Program-made: the position numbers and the translations under genes
Shown: positions 12,585 through 21,457 of the stretch, piece after piece
How the letters are laid out: every line of letters starts with the position of its first letter
Position numbering within the stretch: the first letter of the stretch is position 1
IMG/VR virus record: IMGVR_UViG_3300022074_000329
Location: 1 to 26,201 of that record
Origin: a virus
Direction: 5' to 3' (one strand)
Length of the DNA stretch: 26,201 nt
Notes under the pieces: model-generated
Seen by the model: the letters and a program-made list of their open reading frames with translations, nothing else
Database searches by the model: none
Told to the model about the DNA's origin: nothing

Positions 12585-13541
12585 TTACGATGTGGTGTTG
12601 TCGTAAATCGCGCCGTTGGCTTTCTCGTTTTTCGAGCAAAGCGCCAGCTCTGTAGTCACCTGACGTGTAGTGTTGTCGCCATTTTTGGCCAAGGCAACGT
12701 TCTTGGTTCCACGCAATACTGCGCATTCCCACATGTTGTCCTGCAGCACGAACACGTCACGGCTACGGTTTTCGCGTGACGGCATGAATTGAACCGTACC
12801 CCACGGTGTCACGTAGACTGCAAGCGACTTGACCACAGTCTCGTCACCGGCTTGTACCGCTGAACGCTGGTTGTTGTTACCAGTGAAGCCCAGAGCAACA
12901 TTCATCTGGAAGGCTGACAGATATACTGTATCTGGCTTGCCGCCTTCTTCCCAGATTGACTGCATAACGTCGTCAAACTTGGCCTGCGAAAACGCAGTTG
13001 GTGTGCCATCGTCTGTACGCGCGTCTGAGCCGTCGCCGGTTGGGTTTGCACCAGAGTTACCAGACTGGAAGTTTACGTTTGTAATCAACCATGATGGTAC
13101 ACCACCAGTTTTACGCGCAGCAGTGTTTGACCCTACTACGTTACCTTGGTTGGCAAACAACGCTTTTTCGATGTCGAGCTTCTGCTCTTTAGCGATAAGC
13201 AATGTTTGATACGCCATTTCTTTGGCGCGGCCAGCATTGTCCACCGCTTCATCGGTATCGGAAATAACCACAGCGTTCTTAAAAATCTGGGTTCTCGCTC
13301 CGAGGCGCACAGTCGGCGTAACGGCATCGGCAGATGTCGCGTCACCTTCAATGTGAGCGTTTACGGCTGACGCGCGCAACGCTTGTGTTTGCCACTCAAC
13401 CAGAGTGTTTTTAGCTTTTGTTTTAGCAGACTTGCTGTAAAACGGTGTCTCAGATGGGTCTACATTGTAGATTACATCTGCCAAATCTTCACGGATTCCT
13501 ACGGAATCATATGTGTCGAATGTATTTGCCGGTTGGGCCAT
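12585..13541 (-). CDS. Major capsid protein, SU10/DUF5309 type
   Basis: This 318-aa protein forms the icosahedral head shell. It starts MAQPANTFDTYDSVGIREDL and continues with a DVIYNVDPSETPFYSKS segment and KNTLVEWQTQALRA, the opening seen in SU10-like capsid proteins of the HK97 fold. KNAVVISDTDEAVDNAGRA and the long helix AYQTLLIAKEQKLDIEKAL follow at about 88-127. The C-terminal half has VYVTPWGTVQFMPSR and a DVFVLQDNMW strand pair, typical of the A-domain. Its length is normal. It follows the scaffold gene with GGAAACGACA before the ATG, and a strong hairpin follows it. Confidence 0.88.
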   Translation of the reverse strand: MAQPANTFDTYDSVGIREDLADVIYNVDPSETPFYSKSAKTKAKNTLVEWQTQALRASAVNAHIEGDATSADAVTPTVRLGARTQIFKNAVVISDTDEAVDNAGRAKEMAYQTLLIAKEQKLDIEKALFANQGNVVGSNTAARKTGGVPSWLITNVNFQSGNSGANPTGDGSDARTDDGTPTAFSQAKFDDVMQSIWEEGGKPDTVYLSAFQMNVALGFTGNNNQRSAVQAGDETVVKSLAVYVTPWGTVQFMPSRENRSRDVFVLQDNMWECAVLRGTKNVALAKNGDNTTRQVTTELALCSKNEKANGAIYDNTTS

Positions 13542-13561
13542 TGTCGTTTCCTTTCAAGGAG

Positions 13562-14545
13562 TTAGCTTTTTAACATCAAGCTCAATGCGTCATCGATTGA
13601 GCCTGTCTTCTGCAAGCGCTGTTGCGCTTTTTTACGGGTTGCAGCCTGTCCGTCTGGGCGTTTCTTTGCACCAGCTTTGACAACGGGTCGAACGCCATCA
13701 GCTTTTGACTGTGACTTCTGCCTATTGGCAACCAGTTGACGATACTTGCGCGCGTCGTTTAACGCCCGCACATATCTCGCATCAGACACGCCAGCCATTT
13801 CCTCCGGCGTGAAGCCGTAGTGAACGCCTGTGTCTATGATGCCCGCCTTCAGCTTTTCGCCTTTGTCGGGATCTGCGATTTCGGGGATATACTGCTTCAA
13901 CACTTCCGCTTGCTCGGCAAGGTAGGCTTGTCTAGCCGCTTGCTGTTGCTGCGCTTGTTGCTGATGCATTCCCCGCAACTGGACTAATTGCTGGTCGTGC
14001 GCGGCCTTTGCCTCGTCATATGTGAGCTTCGCTTCCATGTATCCAATTGGATCTTGGTCAAAAAGCTCTTTCGACGGTGGGGTTGGGGCTTGCAGACCAC
14101 CTTGCTGGGCTTGTTGATACATAGCCAAGACTTGTTGCTGCTGTTGGGCCAATGCCTGAGACTGCTCCTTGTATTTCTTTTCCAAGGCAGCATTTTCCTG
14201 CATTTTTTGATTGATGTAACCCTGACCCGCCGCAGATTGCTTTAACTGATCCAGTGTCCAACGCTCTTCTTTGCCGTTAATTTTAACGGGGATGAGGTTG
14301 GTGTCTTCAGCCGCCTCTACTAGGTCGTCGTCATCAATTTGGTCATCTTCGACATATTCTGCGTCTTCTATGTCTTCGCCGGATGCCTCGACGTCATCAT
14401 CGCCCTCCGCAACATCTTCAACTGCTTCGCTCTCAACGTCTTGAGTTGGCGCTTCAGCTGCTTCCACTGCTTCGCTTTGATTTTCTTCACTTGGCTCTGG
14501 GGCCAACATTGCCTCTACGGCATTATCTAGGCTAGTCGCTTCCAC
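13562..14545 (-). CDS. Scaffolding protein
   Basis: This 327-aa protein probably guides capsid assembly. The first third is very acidic (clusters of Glu, Asp and Ala to about residue 85). The centre (about 115-220) is a Gln-rich coiled coil (KKYKEQSQALAQQQQQ, QQAQQQQAARQAYLAEQAEV). The C-terminus is basic (KAGAKKRPDGQAATRKK) and ends SIDDALSLMLKS. This acidic, coiled-coil, basic-end plan is that of P22 and SU10 type scaffolds, whose basic end binds the coat protein. The start is GTG with AAGGAAC upstream. It sits between the portal and capsid genes, as expected. Confidence 0.82.
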   Translation of the reverse strand: MEATSLDNAVEAMLAPEPSEENQSEAVEAAEAPTQDVESEAVEDVAEGDDDVEASGEDIEDAEYVEDDQIDDDDLVEAAEDTNLIPVKINGKEERWTLDQLKQSAAGQGYINQKMQENAALEKKYKEQSQALAQQQQQVLAMYQQAQQGGLQAPTPPSKELFDQDPIGYMEAKLTYDEAKAAHDQQLVQLRGMHQQQAQQQQAARQAYLAEQAEVLKQYIPEIADPDKGEKLKAGIIDTGVHYGFTPEEMAGVSDARYVRALNDARKYRQLVANRQKSQSKADGVRPVVKAGAKKRPDGQAATRKKAQQRLQKTGSIDDALSLMLKS

Positions 14546-14549
14546 GGTG

Positions 14550-14792
14550 CTAGTTCCTTCGTTTGCGATCTAAAATGACCTCTGCTGCAATCGCAGCGTC
14601 GAGTGTGTCACCGATCTTGTTTAACGCACGCAGTATTGCGTGCGCCTCTTCGCGCATCTCTATATCGGAGGCTGCGCTGTTGGCGAAGATGCGCATTTGC
14701 TCCTCACGAACATCGTCCACGAACGTCTGAAACGCCGTGTCATTCTTTAGCCGCTTTGCGTCATCGGCTTGTATGCGGATGTCAGCGCTCAC
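14550..14792 (-). CDS. Hypothetical protein, 80 aa, between portal and scaffold
   Basis: The acidic helical protein starts MSADIRIQADDAKRLKNDTA and contains DVREEQMRIFANSAA and EMREEAHAILRALNKIGDTL. The start is GTG, overlapping the portal stop as GTGA. Small proteins of this size between portal and scaffold are common in podoviruses and are often minor head proteins. No named family is recognised. Confidence 0.65.
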   Translation of the reverse strand: MSADIRIQADDAKRLKNDTAFQTFVDDVREEQMRIFANSAASDIEMREEAHAILRALNKIGDTLDAAIAAEVILDRKRRN

Positions 14793-16879
14793 TGTGGTGT
14801 ACCCTGAGCCATACCGCCGATCATGCGAACTTTATCCTGCTCGGCCTTGATGCGCGCCACGTCTACGGCAGTGCCGTATTGGCCATATACCTTGGCTGCG
14901 TCCACCATGAGATCCTGAGCCATCTGATCGCGCTTCAGATCGTTGTCGGCGGCTGCTTTCTGCGCATCAAGCTGCAGCTTCATCATGTCTGACTGCATTT
15001 TGCCCTGCACCTTGATCTGCTCAGCCTGCAGGAATGCGGCGTTTGGATCTTGCGCCTGACCCTGCTGCGCCATCATAGCCTGCTGTTGCTGCTGCATCTG
15101 TAACATCTGCATCTCGATTTCCGGCGTAATCGGCGCGAAATAGCGGTCGGCATTGCGTACACCTGACAGCGCCAGACTGTCTGCCAGTGTGTTGCGGATG
15201 TTGGTCAGCGATACCAAGCCATTCATCGGGCCATATTGCTGGTAAACCATCTGCTGCATCTGCAGTGCTTGGTTCAATGCCATCTGCTTTTCTTCTTCGC
15301 GGCCAGTTCCAAGCCCGACGTTAATGCTGATGTCCATAGACGTATCCCAGACACGCGGGTCGACGGGGATATATTGCCCGTTCATCCGCATCATGACCTC
15401 TTCGTCCATGTTCTTATTCATTAGGCGCAGCATGACGCCAAACAGGTCACGCAGGCCGTCAGCCAAGTTGCGCACCATCACCTCTGTCTGGCCCGCAGCG
15501 GCCTGCACAGACGCCTGAACGGCTGCCTTGGTGGTAGACTGCAATGCGTCAGGATTAAGCCCCACAGAGGCGCTTGTAACGCCCGTCTTCTGCTCGGTGA
15601 GCTGATCCATATACGCAAGCGCAGATAGCGTCTGACCGGCGACAAACGGCACGCTGAGATCCTGCACAGATCCGGCTTGGCGCATCCGCACAAGTGAGCC
15701 AATTTCGTTATTTAGGACATCGTCTATATTTACTGCGCCATCCACGATACCAATGCGCGGATTGTTGGTCATCGCCACGTTGTCCAAGATGCCACGCAGA
15801 ATAGACGTCGCGGCGTCTTGATCGTTTTCCACCAGCTCAGAAAGGCTGTGTCCGTACCAGCTGTGTGGCTCTGGGTCGATCTCAAACTTGGCAAACGGGA
15901 TCTCGTCGCACGGCATGAAGTCTAGCAGCTCGTATGATGTGCCGCCGCAGAGAAACTTGTACAGCACCGGCACGCCTGTTCCGTCAACATCCATACGCAT
16001 GTAGGCTTCTGTGATGCCCACAAGCTTCATGGACGGGTCTAGCTCGTCTTCGTCTGACAAGTCTTCCTCGTATCCTTGGCGCTCAAGCACCTCTGCGCCA
16101 GACATATCGTTTGTGCCGTCAAATGGCGTCAGGTTGGATATGACTTCGAAGTCGAAGCCCATCTCTACCAGATCGCCGACGCGCATATCTGTGCGGTGCG
16201 CCACGACATATGCGTCATCAAATGACCGGCAGTCGCGGTTTACGAAAAACTCTTCTGGCGGGATGCTTTCGATACGCAGCTCGCCCTTCATTTCAGTGCG
16301 GCTAATCTTGACCGAATGGACAGGAAGCTCGATCTGCATGCCCATCTCGTCCACCTCGATCGACATTTCCATCGTATGCTCGATCACGTCCACGTTATCC
16401 TCTTGGATCAGAAACGTGTATTCGTCATCAGACAAGTCGGTGTAGGTGTATATTTCCGCAACGGGGTAGTCGTGCCAATATGCTTTCACGATGCCCTGCT
16501 TCTTCACCATGGCGTCTTGGAAGGCGTCGTTTAGAACGCGGTAGCCGTTCAAGCGCGTAAACTCGTGCTGGATGTAGCTGGTGGCCTGCTCAGCCAGCGC
16601 AACGTCTTCTGGCCCCTTCGGGATAAACTCTACCGGCCTCGCGGTGGACATGAAGATCCGCATCAGGCTTGGCTTCACAGAGCGTACGGTATCACGTACC
16701 TTTGTGGCCACAACCTTGCTCCGACCGTCTTCGTGGCCAATATCAACCTCGCCGTCGTAGTAGCGCTGCGCCTTGATGCGGTCTTCGCTGATCTCGCTCT
16801 CAACGAAGTCAACGGCCTCGCTGATCGCATTCTGCACGATGCTTTCGATTTCACGACGATCTTTTGGCTGTGGTTGCAT
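14789..16879 (-). CDS. Portal protein, P22-like
   Basis: This 696-aa protein forms the dodecameric ring through which DNA is packaged and ejected. The N-terminal part shows IKAQRYYDGEVD and VATKVRDTVRSVKPSLMRIF (about 60-79), then a long stem-and-wing region with IPPEEFFVNRDC. Near 390 it has TSILRGILDNVAMTNNPR followed by VDGAVN and, further on, TSASVGLNPDALQSTTKAAV. The C-terminus is a long Gln/Met-rich coiled coil (MQMLQMQQQQQAMMAQQGQA) like the P22 portal barrel. The length fits this family. GGAGAATAAC precedes the ATG. The small gene, scaffold and capsid follow in the usual order. Confidence 0.88.
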   Translation of the reverse strand: MQPQPKDRREIESIVQNAISEAVDFVESEISEDRIKAQRYYDGEVDIGHEDGRSKVVATKVRDTVRSVKPSLMRIFMSTARPVEFIPKGPEDVALAEQATSYIQHEFTRLNGYRVLNDAFQDAMVKKQGIVKAYWHDYPVAEIYTYTDLSDDEYTFLIQEDNVDVIEHTMEMSIEVDEMGMQIELPVHSVKISRTEMKGELRIESIPPEEFFVNRDCRSFDDAYVVAHRTDMRVGDLVEMGFDFEVISNLTPFDGTNDMSGAEVLERQGYEEDLSDEDELDPSMKLVGITEAYMRMDVDGTGVPVLYKFLCGGTSYELLDFMPCDEIPFAKFEIDPEPHSWYGHSLSELVENDQDAATSILRGILDNVAMTNNPRIGIVDGAVNIDDVLNNEIGSLVRMRQAGSVQDLSVPFVAGQTLSALAYMDQLTEQKTGVTSASVGLNPDALQSTTKAAVQASVQAAAGQTEVMVRNLADGLRDLFGVMLRLMNKNMDEEVMMRMNGQYIPVDPRVWDTSMDISINVGLGTGREEEKQMALNQALQMQQMVYQQYGPMNGLVSLTNIRNTLADSLALSGVRNADRYFAPITPEIEMQMLQMQQQQQAMMAQQGQAQDPNAAFLQAEQIKVQGKMQSDMMKLQLDAQKAAADNDLKRDQMAQDLMVDAAKVYGQYGTAVDVARIKAEQDKVRMIGGMAQGTPQ

Positions 16880-16880
16880 G

Positions 16881-18842
16881 TTATTCTCCGCTTTGTGCGC
16901 CGTAAGTTGTCAGGCCGAAAGTCACAAGCGCGTCCGTTATCTGTTGCGCGCGTGTTGGGTCTTGAAGCCGCTTGGCCTCTTGTAACAGAACAGGCACCAG
17001 TCTGTCACGATCTACGCCCTGCATCGACAGTAACTCACCAATCTCTCGATTTAGGTTTGACCGCTTGGCCCCATAAAGCACCTCGTCGATCATACGGTTT
17101 ACTGGGTCGGCGAACATCCCTTGATAGGCGCGCGCGATGGGTGACGGTTTGCGCATGCTGTCTGGTTCTCTGATGTCGGCCAAACTTTCTGCAGCCTCTT
17201 CTCGGAAAGCAGTTTGCGATCCGGCCAAAACATCGCCGCGCGTGCCGGAAAACTCTTTTTCGGCAAACAGCCTCTGCGTGACCGCATCCGCGTCCGGCTT
17301 GCCAAGCAGAAGCTGCAACTTCTCGCGGTTCCAAGACTTGTCAAATTGCTGCCACGCAGATGCCGCGTCGCTTCTTGACGTACCCATAAGGGCGGCAATG
17401 TATTCTCTCGCGCCTTTCACATATGCGTCACGCTCAAGCGGCTTCATTTTATCAAGCATTGCCTTCAAGTCTTCTGGCGAAAGCGCGGATGTCGGGCCGC
17501 CAGCGAACACAGAACGCCCATTGTCCACCGCACGCTCAATCTGTGAGCTTTCGGCGTATCCGGCGCGCGCTGTAGCGTAGTTTGGTATTTCATCAAGACG
17601 CCTGTCCATATCATCTAATATGGGCATCAACTGCCTGACTTTATTATTCTGCCCAGCTATTCTGGCAGACGTAATCGCGTCGCCCAAGGCGCTGCGGGCG
17701 TTGTGCAACTTAGATGCCGAAACCGGCCCCTCCTTACCCAGATCACGCAAAACGGCGTTTAAACCGCTTCTGACGTTGGCTGCAGCGTCGTCTGCCATCA
17801 TAACCAAGCCAGAACGCAACGCGCTGACGTCGAACTCTGCGCCGCTCTGCATAGCAGCATCATACATTGGCCCAAGCTCAGAAGACTTGCGCATGGCCTG
17901 CGCTGCGCGCTCTTCAGACGCTGCAATCGCGGGGCCGATACGCTCAGACATAACTTGTTCTACGCGCTCTCCTGCACCGCCTGCGCGCTGCTCAAGCTGC
18001 CTGCGTAAGACGTCTGCGCCCTCGCCCTGCATGGTGGCCAACCCCTGCGCCATGCTGCGCGGAGATCCTGCAATGTCTGCGACTGTTCCCTCTGGGCCAA
18101 GTGAGCGTAAATACGCTTGAATATCTTGGCCAGCCACCTGTGGCCTCTGCAGCGCACGGCCAACTCTGCGCAGCGCAGCCCCGCTGAATCCCTCTTCGCC
18201 GCCGCGTACTATGTTTTGAATGCCTCTGGTTGTTGCGCCAGCCACGCGACCCGCCACTGGCGCAGCAGCGCCAATCGTTGCTCCTGCTGCTGCAGTAAAC
18301 GGCGAAACCTCTGCCATGCGTGGCCCGAAGCCACCTTCGCCGCCAGCGAACTCTGGGAGCGTCGCTGTCGCTGCACCTGTGCCTGCGCCAGTTGCAACCT
18401 TCCCTGCCGTTCCTAATCCTCTAGCCAAACGCATAGACGTGCCAACAGGCAACACTGCACCCGCAACGCCGCCTGCGACTTCGCCTTTAGCAAACTGCTC
18501 TGGGGCCAGAAGCTGCGCCGCCTCGTCGCGCTGGCGTACAAGGTCACGATATTTTGCATATGCTGCCTTTGCGCCTTCAATGTCGCGCTTGCGGATTAAC
18601 TCGTTTGCCGCTTGGTATGCGCCAGCGATCTCGTCAGCCAAACCTAAGCTGACGCCTTTCTGCGCGCCGCGATATGTGGCGATGGTTTCAATTTCAGCCT
18701 GCCTTGCTGGCTTGCGTTTTTTACGTGCAGCGTCCAGCGCCTTCTGGCCGTCTTCGCTTATCGTTCCGGCGGCCTCAAGCTTTTCCAATGCGGCGATCGC
18801 CGCTTGAACATTAGAGGCTTCGGCGTATGTCATATCAGCCAT
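16881..18842 (-). CDS. Internal virion / DNA ejection protein candidate
   Basis: This 653-aa protein is Ala, Arg and Glu-rich and largely helical. A glycine-zipper region at about 120-210 (GEVAGGVAGAVLP, GLGTAGKVATGAGTGAATAT, AAAGATIGAAAPVAGRVAG) could insert into membranes. Long helical stretches follow, with a DPVNRMIDEVLYG motif near 575. Large helical proteins with glycine zippers directly upstream of the portal are typical of ejection proteins (compare P22 gp16 and gp20), which exit the head and help DNA cross the cell envelope. Perfect GGAGG lies before the ATG. Assignment by architecture and position. Confidence 0.65.
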   Translation of the reverse strand: MADMTYAEASNVQAAIAALEKLEAAGTISEDGQKALDAARKKRKPARQAEIETIATYRGAQKGVSLGLADEIAGAYQAANELIRKRDIEGAKAAYAKYRDLVRQRDEAAQLLAPEQFAKGEVAGGVAGAVLPVGTSMRLARGLGTAGKVATGAGTGAATATLPEFAGGEGGFGPRMAEVSPFTAAAGATIGAAAPVAGRVAGATTRGIQNIVRGGEEGFSGAALRRVGRALQRPQVAGQDIQAYLRSLGPEGTVADIAGSPRSMAQGLATMQGEGADVLRRQLEQRAGGAGERVEQVMSERIGPAIAASEERAAQAMRKSSELGPMYDAAMQSGAEFDVSALRSGLVMMADDAAANVRSGLNAVLRDLGKEGPVSASKLHNARSALGDAITSARIAGQNNKVRQLMPILDDMDRRLDEIPNYATARAGYAESSQIERAVDNGRSVFAGGPTSALSPEDLKAMLDKMKPLERDAYVKGAREYIAALMGTSRSDAASAWQQFDKSWNREKLQLLLGKPDADAVTQRLFAEKEFSGTRGDVLAGSQTAFREEAAESLADIREPDSMRKPSPIARAYQGMFADPVNRMIDEVLYGAKRSNLNREIGELLSMQGVDRDRLVPVLLQEAKRLQDPTRAQQITDALVTFGLTTYGAQSGE

Positions 18843-18843
18843 G

Positions 18844-20355
18844 TTAACCTCCGCTCGGTGGGTTTAGCATTTTAAGCGCTTCTTCTTCTGTCATGGACGG
18901 CGTGGGTATATCTGCGCCGCTGCCAAGAAGACCCCTGACACTCTCAAACGGATCTGGCAGGGCGGCGATAGCCTCTTCTGCCTGCTGAATGCTAAAGTTT
19001 GGATCAGTAAGCGCTCTAGACGCGATGCGTCCTACGCTTTGGTTGTGCTTAGTAATTGCAACCATGCTGCCAATAATAAGCTTGTTACCGTTTGGCTGGT
19101 TTTGGATGGCGGGCAAAGACGCCTTATACAAAGCCAAGTCTGCATCCGAAATAACGCCAGAACCGGCTGGCCTCTGCGCTGGCACAAGCTGGCTTATTAT
19201 GGCTTCCGCTGCCGCCGCAGGGCCGCTTCTAAAGTCTACGCCAAAATATTGGTTTGCGCGTGACAAGAAACCTGCGCTTAATCCGGTGTCGCTTTCATCA
19301 AGCAGGTCGCTTAATAACTCAATTCTGCCAAGATTAGCTGAAGCATCGCGGCCAGCTGCAGCCATTTCGGCATAATTTCTACCCAGCTCTTTCTGGCCAT
19401 ACTCTTGGAACGTTCCATCACCGCCCACATTAACACTTGTCGCGCCAGCTTTGCTGATGGCCGTCTTGTAGTCGAGGAATGTACCCTTGAAACCATCCTT
19501 AACAGCTTGAGCATATTCTCTCATGCCCGCTGTGCTTGTATCCTTCGGCGTCTCCAGCGACTTACTGACCAGCGCATTCATAATATCCTTTGCGCCGATT
19601 GCCCCGCTCTCCACGGCATCAGCATAATCGTTGTACCCCATCCTGCGCAGATACTCGACCGTCTTGTTCTTCGTTGCAGTCGCCTGCCGCTGCGTGCCGC
19701 GCGCCCTGATCGCCTCGCCAGCCCGCAGCTCCGGCATGATGAGCGGATCGAGCGCCGCAGCAAATTGTTCCGCTCTGCTTAGGCCGGTTGTCGGGCTTCG
19801 TTTGCCAAGGTAATCCATGATGCCGCCGAAGCCGCTTCTGCGCTGCTGCGGTGCTGCCGCTGCCTGCGGGCGATCCTGCCGTAGCGCTGACAGTGGCGCG
19901 CGTGGCGCTGCTTGTGGGGCCGTTCCGCTGGCCAGCATCTGCATGCGCAGCTCTTCTTCGCGCGCCCTATCCATTGGAGTTGCCATCTTGGTTTGCCCTT
20001 CTCCTAAAATCGTCTTCACATAGTTTTGCGTTTCCGCAATATTTGGCACCCTGCCAAGTCTGGCCACACGCGTTGGCCCAGCGTTATACGCGGCCAGCGC
20101 AAGCGACGGATCTCCAAAACGCTTGAGCTGCTGGCTTAGATACTTTGCAGCGCCTTCCAAGTTTTGCAGCGGATCTGTCGGGTCTACGCCAAGCTCCTTG
20201 GCCGTCGCAGGCATGAGCTGGCCGAGGCCGATCGCGCCCTTCGGGCTTACGACGTCCGGCCTGAAGCTGCTTTCCTGCTGTATGAGGCGCAGGAACATGT
20301 CGGGGTCTATCCCGTACTTGCGTGCCGCGTCTCTGGCTGCTTGGCGGTAGTCCAT
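18844..20355 (-). CDS. Virion lytic transglycosylase / ejection protein
   Basis: This 503-aa protein opens with a soluble lytic transglycosylase domain (about 1-115): LIQQESSF with catalytic Glu28, KGAIGLGQLMPATA (39-52) and ALAAYNAGPTRV (86-97). It would cleave the glycan strand of peptidoglycan locally during DNA entry. The remainder is a helical region with no known enzyme motif, including DYLGKRSPTTGLSRAEQFAA and an ending rich in Glu and Pro (SMTEEEALKMLNPPSGG). Large phage proteins with such an N-terminus are part of the ejectosome. It lies between two other ejection-protein candidates. Confidence 0.85.
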   Translation of the reverse strand: MDYRQAARDAARKYGIDPDMFLRLIQQESSFRPDVVSPKGAIGLGQLMPATAKELGVDPTDPLQNLEGAAKYLSQQLKRFGDPSLALAAYNAGPTRVARLGRVPNIAETQNYVKTILGEGQTKMATPMDRAREEELRMQMLASGTAPQAAPRAPLSALRQDRPQAAAAPQQRRSGFGGIMDYLGKRSPTTGLSRAEQFAAALDPLIMPELRAGEAIRARGTQRQATATKNKTVEYLRRMGYNDYADAVESGAIGAKDIMNALVSKSLETPKDTSTAGMREYAQAVKDGFKGTFLDYKTAISKAGATSVNVGGDGTFQEYGQKELGRNYAEMAAAGRDASANLGRIELLSDLLDESDTGLSAGFLSRANQYFGVDFRSGPAAAAEAIISQLVPAQRPAGSGVISDADLALYKASLPAIQNQPNGNKLIIGSMVAITKHNQSVGRIASRALTDPNFSIQQAEEAIAALPDPFESVRGLLGSGADIPTPSMTEEEALKMLNPPSGG

Positions 20356-20358
20356 GTG

Positions 20359-21456
20359 TTAGCCCAACCCAGCAAACGCTTGTAAGTAGTTTAGAAGACC
20401 AGCTTGGTTCTGCGTTGTCGTCGTTGACTGATCTGGCGTCTGGCCAAGCGCCGCCAATGGCGCTGAAAGCGCTGCCTGCGGTGCGCCTGTGTAGCCTGCA
20501 TATTGGCCGCGCGCCGCATCGATAAGCGCCTGCTGCAATCCTTGCTGCATAAGGCCCTGCTGCATCTGCTGCTGCTGGATCGCTTGGCCAGTGCCGAATG
20601 CCTGCTGGCCAAGTCCAGCGAGCTGCCCTGCCGCACCCAAACGCGTACCCATTGCGGATTGCTGCGCTGCCAAGTTTTGCGCCTGAGCAGATGCCGCCTG
20701 CTGAGCCGCGTATTGCGCAGCAGCGTTTTGCGCCGCCACATTGGATGCTTGAACTTGCTGGCCGCGAGCAATGTTTGCCGCCTGCGCCTGCTGCAGCGAT
20801 CCAACGCCAAAGCGCTCGGCAGCTTGACGCGCCGCGACGTTTGCCGCTTCCGTTGCCGCTCGCTGGCCAATGTCAAACTGAGCCGCGCCCATCGCCTGCT
20901 GGAACCCTTGCTGACGTAAACGCGCCGCCGCGTCTGCCGCCTGCTGCCCGTATTGCGCGCGCGTTTCTGCTTCGGCAACGCCTTGGCGTGACCCGCCAAA
21001 CGCTCTTGCGCGCTGGGCTTGCGCGCCCTGCACGTTGAGCGCCTTTTCCTGCGCAGACGCAATATCGCGCATGGTCATGTCGATGACTTCCTGCTGATAC
21101 GGCGACTGATACTGGCTGATGTCAGTCGTTGCGAGCTGCTGAGCCGCTGCCTGCGATGGCTGGTATGCGAAGCCAGTTTGCTGTCCGGCGACGGCTTGCT
21201 GGGCTGGCGTATATCCGACCGCCTCGATCTGGCGTGGCGTGAAACCGAGGCCGCTTTGCGCGGTTCCCATCGCCTGCTGCAATGCGCCAGCCGCTGCTTG
21301 GTTTACGTTAAACCCAGCAGTCGGGGCCAATGCAGGCGGCGCGGGCTGCGCTGCCGGTTGCGCTGTCGGGGCGATTGGCATCATACCGAGCTGCGGCCCT
21401 GCGCCTGCTACTGGCATCGCTACCTGACCGCCACCTTTTGCACCTTGTCCAGCCAT
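20359..21456 (-). CDS. Ala/Gln-rich internal virion protein candidate
   Basis: The 365-aa protein begins with a Pro/Ala-rich segment (to about residue 50). Then comes YQSPYQQEVIDMTMRDI (about 117-133) and RARAFGGSRQGVAEAE (about 148-163), motifs I associate with podovirus virion proteins. The rest is an almost pure Ala/Gln helix (160-330). High Ala/Gln content and a long helix suit an ejected internal protein such as P22 gp7. AAGGAGCG precedes the ATG. No enzyme motif is present. Confidence 0.6.
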   Translation of the reverse strand: MAGQGAKGGGQVAMPVAGAGPQLGMMPIAPTAQPAAQPAPPALAPTAGFNVNQAAAGALQQAMGTAQSGLGFTPRQIEAVGYTPAQQAVAGQQTGFAYQPSQAAAQQLATTDISQYQSPYQQEVIDMTMRDIASAQEKALNVQGAQAQRARAFGGSRQGVAEAETRAQYGQQAADAAARLRQQGFQQAMGAAQFDIGQRAATEAANVAARQAAERFGVGSLQQAQAANIARGQQVQASNVAAQNAAAQYAAQQAASAQAQNLAAQQSAMGTRLGAAGQLAGLGQQAFGTGQAIQQQQMQQGLMQQGLQQALIDAARGQYAGYTGAPQAALSAPLAALGQTPDQSTTTTQNQAGLLNYLQAFAGLG

Positions 21457-21457
21457 C

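Noticed and set aside
13900-14200. CAG/TTG-type triplet repeats in the scaffold gene
   Set aside because: They encode the Gln-rich coiled coil and follow the reading frame; not a separate DNA repeat.
20400-21100. GC-rich imperfect repeats (gctgctg, gccgcc)
   Set aside because: Explained by the Ala/Gln-rich coding sequence of the virion protein.
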